Source of the DNA: an uncultured Eubacteriales bacterium
Lineage (GTDB): Bacteria; Bacillota; Clostridia; Christensenellales; CAG-138
Length of the DNA: 10,931 nucleotides
Assembly: GCA_900543475.1 (NCBI GenBank)
Contig: UQRU01000067.1
Location: 1 to 10,931, forward strand
Reading direction: 5' to 3'
Positions 6,058 through 10,931 of the stretch are shown piece by piece; positions within the stretch are counted from its first letter, which is position 1, and each line of letters begins with the position of its first letter. The position numbers and the translations under genes are program-made. The notes beneath the pieces are model-generated. The model was not told the DNA's origin. It saw nothing but the letters and a program-made list of their open reading frames with translations, and made no database searches.

Positions 6058-7152
6058 ATGTCTTTCAAGCTGCCCGTATACCATGCGCCGGATTTTTCCC
6101 AGCCGAAATTCCAGGACGCGCCCAATGTGCAGACCGCCCCGGTGCTTCAAGCCGGCGTGGCCCCCGAAAACTATCACAGCACATCCATGTTCCCGGAATA
6201 TTTCAAGGTAAACGGGCAGTGGCTGCTGGCTAAGGAAAGCCGCATGGATTCCAGCGTGGTGCTTCAGGACGGTCAGCTGCTGGTGGTGGAAAACCGCAAC
6301 CTTCAGCCCGGCGACCAGGTGGTCCTGGGCAGGACGGAGCAAGGCGAGGACGGGATCTACCTGCATGCCAACGGGTTCTATGAAGAAGGCCAAGGCCATG
6401 ACGACCAATTCGTTTTTCGTCAGGGCCGCAGCCGGGAAACCTCCTATGCCCGGGATTATGACGAGCTGATGGACCTATTGCGCTATGAGAAGGCCCACGG
6501 CAAAGTCGTATGGGTGATGGGCCCAGCTTTCGCCTTTGACAGCGACGCCAGGGCCGCCATGCAGGCCATGGTGGAAAACGGCTATGTCCACGGTCTGATG
6601 GCAGGCAACGCCCTAGCCACCCACGATCTGGAGGGCGCCTTGTTCCACACGGCCCTGGGCCAGGATATCTATACCCAGCGGCCCCAGCCCAACGGCCACT
6701 ACAACCACCTGGACGTGATCAACCTGGCCCGGCAAAGCGGCTCCATCCCTCAATTCATCCAGGACCATAACATTCAGGACGGCATTATCTACAGCTGTGT
6801 GGCCCACCACGTCCCCATTGTTTTGGCAGGCTCCATCCGGGACGACGGCCCCCTGCCCGGGGTGATCGGGGACGCCTACCAGGCCGCCGGGGCCATGCGG
6901 GACATGGTGCGGGACGCTACCTGCGTCATATGCCTTGCCACCATGCTGCACACCATCGCCACCGGTAATATGACCCCCTGTTTCCGGGTGCTGGCGGACG
7001 GCACCATCCGGCCCCTGTACATCTACACCGTGGACGCGGATGAATTCGTGGTAAACAAGCTCCTGGACCGGGGCAGCCTTTCCGCCAAGACCATCGTCAC
7101 CAACGTGCAGGATTTCATCACCATCGTAGCCCGGGGGTTAAAGGTCATCTAG
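6058..7152 (+). CDS. LOR/SDH-type protein, probable non-classical ornithine cyclodeaminase
   Basis: This 364-residue soluble protein belongs, by recognisable motifs, to the LOR/SDH domain family (TIGR00300-type). That family includes an archaeal ornithine cyclodeaminase and the C-terminal half of cyanobacterial AgrE/ArgZ. Key stretches are VMGPAFAFDSDAR at 153-165, MAGNALATHDLEGALF at 181-196 and the family-typical AGSIRDDGPLP at 257-267. The part after ~145 looks nucleotide-binding; the reaction in relatives is NAD-dependent ornithine to proline + ammonia. It is unrelated to classical mu-crystallin-type ornithine cyclodeaminase and lacks the arginine dihydrolase domain of AgrE. GGAGGT (6047-6052) sits 5 bases before the ATG, 25 bases after arcB. 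Position after arginine deiminase and carbamoyltransferase makes ornithine the obvious substrate. Family call is good; activity is inferred. Confidence 0.8.
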   Translation: MSFKLPVYHAPDFSQPKFQDAPNVQTAPVLQAGVAPENYHSTSMFPEYFKVNGQWLLAKESRMDSSVVLQDGQLLVVENRNLQPGDQVVLGRTEQGEDGIYLHANGFYEEGQGHDDQFVFRQGRSRETSYARDYDELMDLLRYEKAHGKVVWVMGPAFAFDSDARAAMQAMVENGYVHGLMAGNALATHDLEGALFHTALGQDIYTQRPQPNGHYNHLDVINLARQSGSIPQFIQDHNIQDGIIYSCVAHHVPIVLAGSIRDDGPLPGVIGDAYQAAGAMRDMVRDATCVICLATMLHTIATGNMTPCFRVLADGTIRPLYIYTVDADEFVVNKLLDRGSLSAKTIVTNVQDFITIVARGLKVI

Positions 7153-7182
7153 CCATTCCAGGAAAGCGGCCGTCTTTTGTAT

Positions 7183-7216
7183 GGGCGGCGCCTTTCGTGC
7201 AAAAACGTCGCCGCCC
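7183..7216 (+). repeat. GC-rich inverted repeat after the arginine operon
   Basis: GGGCGGCG (7183-7190) pairs with CGCCGCCC (7209-7216) around an 18-base loop containing AAAAA. A C-run follows rather than T, so this is not a typical intrinsic terminator, but it is the only strong hairpin close after the operon stop and could stabilise the 3' end. A separate perfect 12-bp palindrome, CTGCCTAGGCAG, lies at 7238-7249 in the same gap. Confidence 0.4.
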
Positions 7217-7289
7217 CCCCGACGCCAACGATTTTCCCTGCCTAGGCAGCCTATCCCGCGGCCCCCGCAAATGGATGCCCCTTCCCGTG

Positions 7290-7327
7290 AAAAAAGCGCC
7301 CTGGGCTTCCGCAACCTGGGGCGCTTT
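7290..7327 (-). terminator. Intrinsic terminator of the dnaX-flavodoxin unit
   Basis: On the minus strand a stem of AAAGCGCCC (7327-7319) with GGGCGCTTT (7301-7293) encloses a 17-base loop. The T run continues to six T (7295-7290). It begins about 27 bases after the flavodoxin stop. On the plus strand three T follow the core stem, so it may also weakly stop transcripts leaving the arginine operon. Confidence 0.75.
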
Positions 7328-7353
7328 CGGCAATTGCCCTATATGGATTCCGT

Positions 7354-7836
7354 TTATTTTGTCACGGCAGCCTTTACCGCCGCGAGATCCTGTTGGTCAG
7401 GATGGCCAAGGGCTTGGTCGAAGTTTTCCAGCATGGCGGTGCGTCGAGGGCTCTCCGGCATGGCTTCGTAGCGGGCCCGTACCGCCGGGGGCATCTTCCC
7501 CTGGCACATATACGTTCCCACCACCTGGACGCTCTGGCCCAAATGCCCCTTCACCCGGTCCAGGATCTGGGCAAAATAGGCGGGAGCGCCGCCGAAACCC
7601 GCCGTGCCGAATAGAAATACCCGTTGGTTGCTCAGCGTTTGTAAAAAGCCGGCGGTCTGTGCGTCACAGGTGCCTTTGTCAGTCCAAAATCCCACATAAA
7701 TGATTTCCGCTTCCAAGGCCTTGGGGTCCGGCTGGCCAAAATAAAGGCATCCTTGTGCCGGGAGGGCCTCCCGGATGGCCTGGGTCAGTTGGGCTGTATT
7801 CCCCGTGGGGCTGCTATAAACGATGGCATACTGCAT
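7354..7836 (-). CDS. Small flavodoxin-family protein, BilS-like
   Basis: This 160-residue cytosolic protein has a flavodoxin-like fold. The FMN phosphate loop SSPTGNT is at residues 8-14, directly after strand QYAIVY. Loops expected to contact the flavin ring are YVGFWTDKGTC (47-57) and FGTAGFGG (76-83). The pattern GFWTDKGTCD...GTYMCQGKMP resembles proteins annotated as BilS, the small flavodoxin associated with bilirubin reductase in gut Firmicutes. No bilirubin reductase gene is in this window, so a general electron-transfer role is equally possible. A GGAGG site (7850-7846) lies 9 bases before the ATG. It is transcribed in the same direction as dnaX, 111 bases downstream, and is followed by a terminator. 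Flavodoxin family is firm; the BilS subtype is moderate and from memory of the family. Confidence 0.8.
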   Translation of the reverse strand: MQYAIVYSSPTGNTAQLTQAIREALPAQGCLYFGQPDPKALEAEIIYVGFWTDKGTCDAQTAGFLQTLSNQRVFLFGTAGFGGAPAYFAQILDRVKGHLGQSVQVVGTYMCQGKMPPAVRARYEAMPESPRRTAMLENFDQALGHPDQQDLAAVKAAVTK

Positions 7837-7880
7837 TATTATTTTCCTCCTTCTGTTTCATGGGGTCTACCTAAGGACGC

Positions 7881-7907
7881 CTTGGGCATATAACGGCAAA
7901 GCCCAAG
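7881..7907. repeat. Inverted repeat between dnaX and the flavodoxin gene
   Basis: CTTGGGC (7881-7887) and GCCCAAG (7901-7907) form a perfect 7-bp inverted repeat with a 13-base spacer, 45-71 bases upstream of the flavodoxin start. No T run follows on either strand. It could be a regulator site or an RNA processing hairpin that separates expression of the two genes. No convincing separate flavodoxin promoter is visible. Confidence 0.3.
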
Positions 7908-7947
7908 CATATCGCTTCACCTTTAGGCCTTCCAACCAGGTTATTCC

Positions 7948-9594
7948 TTATTCCATTCGAAACGCATCACCAAAAAGAGCCTTCCCCCGACTAGCCAAGG
8001 GATCATCACCGCTTTTGGAGAGCTTGAGTACCGTTCCAGGCTGCACCTGTTGCAACATCTGCGTGAGCAGAGCCAGGTTTGCCGGCTTGGATAGAGCGTC
8101 GCAAAACACCGGGCTGTCAAAGCCCACTTCCAAGGCCCCGCCCTCCAACGAAAACCGCTTGGCGGCCCGGGCCATGATAGCCACGCTTTTGTGATCCTGA
8201 TCCAGCAGATCTGCCACCTGGGCCCAGATCTGCGCTGGGCCTTCCTTTGCCTGGGGCTTCTGGGACAGCTTGTTTTGAAAAGCAGGCTGGGAGCGAGGCG
8301 GCTGTTCCGCACCATACGCTTCCTCCGAAATGGGCGGCGGCTCTGGCAGCGGCCGTTCTTCCTCCGGCGTCTCCCAAGGCGGCAGATCCTCCATTTGGGC
8401 CTGGGGAACCGGCTGGGATTCCCGGGAGACGGAAGCTGGTTGAGCCGCAGCCACTGGACGCTGCTCCAGGGCCTCGATCCGCTCCACCAGGTCTTCCACT
8501 GTACGCTGTTCCTCCGGCCGGGCGATACGTACCAGGACGCTTTCCACCAGTACCCTGGGCAAAGCCATGTTTTTTAGCCGGCTTTCCGCTTGTAACAGGG
8601 CTTCGCTAGCCCGCAGCAGCCGTACCTCCCCGCCCTTCTCCGCCTGGGCCATATACCGCTTCATGGCGTCCTCTGTGCAATCCAGGATGTCGCTGCAATG
8701 GCCGCATAGCTTGGCCAGCAGCAGGGCCCGCATATGCATAGCCAGGTCGTGGATGAACACCCGTAGATCCCGGCCTTCCCGGATCACCTGATCCAGCAGG
8801 GTCAAGGCTTTGGCGCTATCAGAGGACAGCAGAGCATCCGCCATGGAAAAGAGGAATTCCCCATCCATGCTGCCCAACACCGCGTATACGTCTGCCGCCG
8901 TCACATGGTCTCCGCAAAAGGACAAGCACTGATCCGCCAAGCTCAACGCGTCCCGCATGCCGCCCTCCGCCGCCCGGGCAATGGCCACCAGGCCCTCAGG
9001 GTCAATGACGGCCCCAGCGCTTTCCAATACCGCCTGCATCCTGCCTGTCATATCCCCGATGGACAGCCGGTGAAAATCAAACCGCTGGCACCGGGAGATA
9101 ATGGTGGCTGGGATCCGCTGGGGTTCCGTGGTGGCCAGGATGAACATCACATGGCCCGGAGGCTCCTCCAGGGTCTTAAGCAGGGCGTTAAAGGCATTGG
9201 GCGAGAGGGCGTGCGCCTCATCGATGATATAGACCTTGGTGCGCAATTCCAAAGGGGTATAGCGTACCTTATCCAATATGGAGCGGACATCCTCCACCCC
9301 GTTGTTGCTGGCTGCGTCCAGCTCCACGATATCCACATGATCCCCTTGGGTGCGCTGGCATGCCGAACACTGGCCGCAGGGCTCCCCGCCTTGGGGCTGC
9401 TGGCAGTTCACGGCACGGGCCAAAATTTTTGCGGTGCTGGTCTTGCCCGTCCCACGGGTACCTGCAAACAGGTAGGCATGGGCGGTTTGTCCAGCCTGCA
9501 CCTGATTTTTCAAGATGGTGGTAATATGATCCTGGCCGATCACCTCGGAAAAGGTGGCGGGCCGATATTGCCGGTACAATGCCCGATATCCCAT
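7948..9594 (-). CDS. dnaX: DNA polymerase III subunit gamma/tau
   Basis: This 548-residue AAA+ clamp-loader ATPase loads the beta sliding clamp and tethers the replicase. Domains: ATPase core with Walker A GTRGTGKT at 45-52; zinc-binding cysteines C64, C73, C76 and C79; Walker B DEAH at 125-128; sensor 1 ATTEP at 154-158; arginine finger in SRC at 167-169; sensor 2 GGMRDAL at 211-217. The collar (domain III) runs to about 360, a Pro/Glu/Gln-rich linker covers about 380-450, and a C-terminal tau domain covers about 454-548. The start [12 protein letters not shown] is the family's conserved N-terminus and has AAGGAGA 6 bases upstream. A sequence A AAA AAC at codons 340-342 matches a -1 slippery heptamer, but frameshifting there would cut into the collar. 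The usual ybaB-recR neighbours are not downstream. Confidence 0.96.
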   Translation of the reverse strand: MGYRALYRQYRPATFSEVIGQDHITTILKNQVQAGQTAHAYLFAGTRGTGKTSTAKILARAVNCQQPQGGEPCGQCSACQRTQGDHVDIVELDAASNNGVEDVRSILDKVRYTPLELRTKVYIIDEAHALSPNAFNALLKTLEEPPGHVMFILATTEPQRIPATIISRCQRFDFHRLSIGDMTGRMQAVLESAGAVIDPEGLVAIARAAEGGMRDALSLADQCLSFCGDHVTAADVYAVLGSMDGEFLFSMADALLSSDSAKALTLLDQVIREGRDLRVFIHDLAMHMRALLLAKLCGHCSDILDCTEDAMKRYMAQAEKGGEVRLLRASEALLQAESRLKNMALPRVLVESVLVRIARPEEQRTVEDLVERIEALEQRPVAAAQPASVSRESQPVPQAQMEDLPPWETPEEERPLPEPPPISEEAYGAEQPPRSQPAFQNKLSQKPQAKEGPAQIWAQVADLLDQDHKSVAIMARAAKRFSLEGGALEVGFDSPVFCDALSKPANLALLTQMLQQVQPGTVLKLSKSGDDPLASRGKALFGDAFRME

Positions 9595-9622
9595 GGCATG
9601 TCTCCTTCCCTTTACTGGGTCT

Positions 9623-9651
9623 ATCTTAACACGTTTTCCCCCCGTTGCCAA
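9623..9651 (-). promoter_or_regulatory. dnaX promoter
   Basis: On the minus strand, TTGGCA (9651-9646) is followed 17 bp later by TAAGAT (9628-9623). The predicted start near 9616 leaves a leader of about 22 bases. Its -35 occupies almost the same bases as the -35 of the divergent trpS promoter. Confidence 0.6.
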
Positions 9652-9673
9652 CTCAGGGGCGATGGGTTATAAT
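9645..9673 (+). promoter_or_regulatory. trpS promoter
   Basis: TTGCCA (9645-9650), exactly 17 bp and TATAAT (9668-9673) make a near-consensus sigma-A promoter. The predicted start near 9680 gives a leader of about 72 bases, too short for the T-box riboswitch that often controls aminoacyl-tRNA synthetases in Firmicutes. Confidence 0.8.
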
Positions 9674-9751
9674 ATTACGACGAACGATCGGCCCCGGCCT
9701 GGATTTTGCCGAGGCATCCATTATATCCATCCCGGAGGTATATTTCCCACC

Positions 9752-10747
9752 ATGGCACAAAAGAAAACCGTTTTAAGCGGCATTCAACCCAGCGGCTCCC
9801 CTACCCTTGGCAACTATGTGGGCGCCTTGCGCAACTGGTCCCTGTTGCAGCAGCCGGCGCACGATTGCTTCTACTGCGTGGCCAACCTGCACGCCATCAC
9901 CGTCCGCCAGGATGCGGATAGCCTGCGCCAGCGGGCCATGGATACCGTTGCCCTGCTGCTGGCCTGCGGCATCGATCCCAAGGAGAGCACCGTGTTTATC
10001 CAGTCCCATGTGAAGGAACACGCGGAGCTCAACTGGGTGTTGGCCTGCAATACCTATATGGGCGAGCTGAACCGCATGACCCAATTCAAGGATAAAAGCG
10101 CCAAGCATGCGGACAACATCAACGCGGGTCTGTTTACCTATCCCGTCCTGATGGCCGCGGACATCCTGCTATACCAAAGCCATCTGGTGCCGGTGGGGGC
10201 GGATCAAAAGCAGCACCTGGAGATCACCCGGGACATCGCCGAACGATTCAACAAGACCTATGGCCCCGCCTTTGTCATCCCGGACCCCTATATCCCCAAG
10301 GCCGGCGCCCGGGTCATGAGCTTGCAGGACCCCACCCAGAAGATGAGCAAGTCCGACCCCAATCCCAATGGCTATATCGCCATCATGGATGACCCGTCCG
10401 TCATGCTCAAAAAGTTCAAAAAAGCCGTCACCGACTGCGAAGGGGTCATCCGTTTCGATCCGGAAGCCAAGCCCGGCGTATCCAACCTACTGGCCCTGTT
10501 CACCACCTTCACCGGCATGTCCATCCAGGAGGCGGAGGCCCACTTTGAAGGCAAGGGCTATGGTCACCTGAAAACCGAGGTGGCGGATGCGGTCATCGCG
10601 GAGTTATCTCCCCTGCAGCAAGAATACCTCCGCCTGCAAAACGATCCGGGGTACCTGGAGCAGATCGTGACCGAGGGCGCCGAAAAGGCCCGGGTCCGGG
10701 CCAGCGCCACCCTGCGGGACGTTTACCAGCGGGTGGGTCTAGCCTGA
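9752..10747 (+). CDS. trpS: Tryptophan--tRNA ligase
   Basis: This 331-residue class I aminoacyl-tRNA synthetase charges tRNA-Trp using ATP; it works as a cytosolic homodimer. The length is typical of bacterial TrpRS. The N-terminal signature [18 protein letters not shown] (9-26) holds the HIGH-equivalent TLGN (18-21). [20 protein letters not shown] covers 148-167, and KMSKS is at 197-201. The C-terminal helical region (about 225-331) carries tRNA-recognition elements. The start at 9752 is chosen because the family N-terminus begins there and GGAGGT (9734-9739) precedes it, with a rather long 12-base spacing. An open frame continues upstream but runs through the promoter. The gene is monocistronic between its own promoter and terminator. 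Confidence 0.97.
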   Translation: MAQKKTVLSGIQPSGSPTLGNYVGALRNWSLLQQPAHDCFYCVANLHAITVRQDADSLRQRAMDTVALLLACGIDPKESTVFIQSHVKEHAELNWVLACNTYMGELNRMTQFKDKSAKHADNINAGLFTYPVLMAADILLYQSHLVPVGADQKQHLEITRDIAERFNKTYGPAFVIPDPYIPKAGARVMSLQDPTQKMSKSDPNPNGYIAIMDDPSVMLKKFKKAVTDCEGVIRFDPEAKPGVSNLLALFTTFTGMSIQEAEAHFEGKGYGHLKTEVADAVIAELSPLQQEYLRLQNDPGYLEQIVTEGAEKARVRASATLRDVYQRVGLA

Positions 10748-10764
10748 TATTTCCCAGCGTAGAT

Positions 10765-10796
10765 GCCCTGTCCAGCCTTTTGGATGGGGCTTTTTT
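10765..10796 (+). terminator. Intrinsic terminator of trpS
   Basis: GCCCTGTCC (10765-10773) pairs with GGATGGGGC (10782-10790), a 9-bp stem with two G-U wobbles and an 8-base loop. Six T follow (10791-10796). It begins 17 bases after the trpS stop. Confidence 0.9.
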
Positions 10797-10820
10797 ATGC
10801 CTCGGTCCCACAAAACCGCT

Positions 10821-10931
10821 GGGGCCCCGGGGGGGGGGGGGGGGGGTTTTTGGGGGGGGGGGGGGGGGGGGCGCCCCGGCGGGGGGGGCCCCCCCCCGGG
10901 GGGGGGGGGGGCGCCCCCCCCCCCCCGGCGG
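10821..10931. other. Homopolymer G/C contig end, likely artefact
   Basis: From about 10821 to the end the sequence is almost only long G or C runs, broken by one TTTTT (10847-10851). It codes for nothing recognisable. This composition is unlike the rest of the window and fits low-quality poly-G reads or a mis-extended contig end. Confidence 0.8.

Noticed and set aside
9674..9751. T-box or tryptophan attenuator in the trpS leader
   Set aside because: The leader is only about 72 bases, with no T-box consensus, no terminator/antiterminator pair and no Trp-rich leader peptide.
10821..10931. G-quadruplex or telomere-like element
   Set aside because: The unbroken G and C runs look like an assembly or base-calling artefact, not spaced G-tracts.
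1..10931. CRISPR arrays, insertion sequences, tRNA or rRNA genes
   Set aside because: No regularly spaced repeats, transposase-like frames or cloverleaf/rRNA sequences were recognised on reading both strands.

Overview
The window looks like the end of a contig from a moderately GC-rich Firmicute, probably a gut-type Clostridia lineage. The evidence is strong AGGAGG-type ribosome sites, near-consensus sigma-A promoters (TTG...TATAAT), short intergenic gaps with U-tailed hairpins, an anaerobic-style arginine deiminase locus and a small flavodoxin. The organism assignment is inference. The last ~110 bases are homopolymer G/C runs and look like an artefact, not genome.

Layout: (1) 1-249 has no convincing gene; it holds a hairpin, an extended -10 promoter and a palindrome over the predicted transcription start. 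(2) 250-2116 is a two-gene operon, a MarR-family regulator plus a MATE drug/metabolite exporter, closed by an intrinsic terminator. (3) 2186-3451 (minus) encodes an unusual AraC-family regulator with a cupin-like N-terminus and two complete tandem AraC DNA-binding domains. (4) 3452-3763 is a 312-base divergent control region with a 9-bp direct repeat (AGGACATAT, 23 bp apart), promoters in both directions, a 12-bp palindrome and a leader stem-loop. (5) 3764-7152 is a three-gene catabolic operon: arginine deiminase, ornithine carbamoyltransferase, and a LOR/SDH-type protein related to the non-classical ornithine cyclodeaminases of archaea and of cyanobacterial AgrE/ArgZ. (6) 7354-9594 (minus) holds dnaX followed by a BilS-like small flavodoxin, with a terminator after the flavodoxin. 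(7) 9752-10747 is trpS, divergent from dnaX; the two promoters share one -35 region. An intrinsic terminator follows.

The most interesting system is the arc-type operon and its regulator. Read together, the genes predict arginine -> citrulline + NH3 -> ornithine + carbamoyl phosphate -> proline + NH3. This would be a split version of the cyanobacterial arginine dihydrolase/ornithine cyclodeaminase route, built from classical ADI enzymes. Carbamate kinase (arcC) and the arginine/ornithine antiporter (arcD) are not in the operon, which fits ornithine being consumed to proline instead of exported. Proline could then feed Stickland fermentation or biosynthesis; this last step is speculation. The divergent tandem-domain AraC regulator and the direct repeats between the two transcription units are the natural candidates for control.
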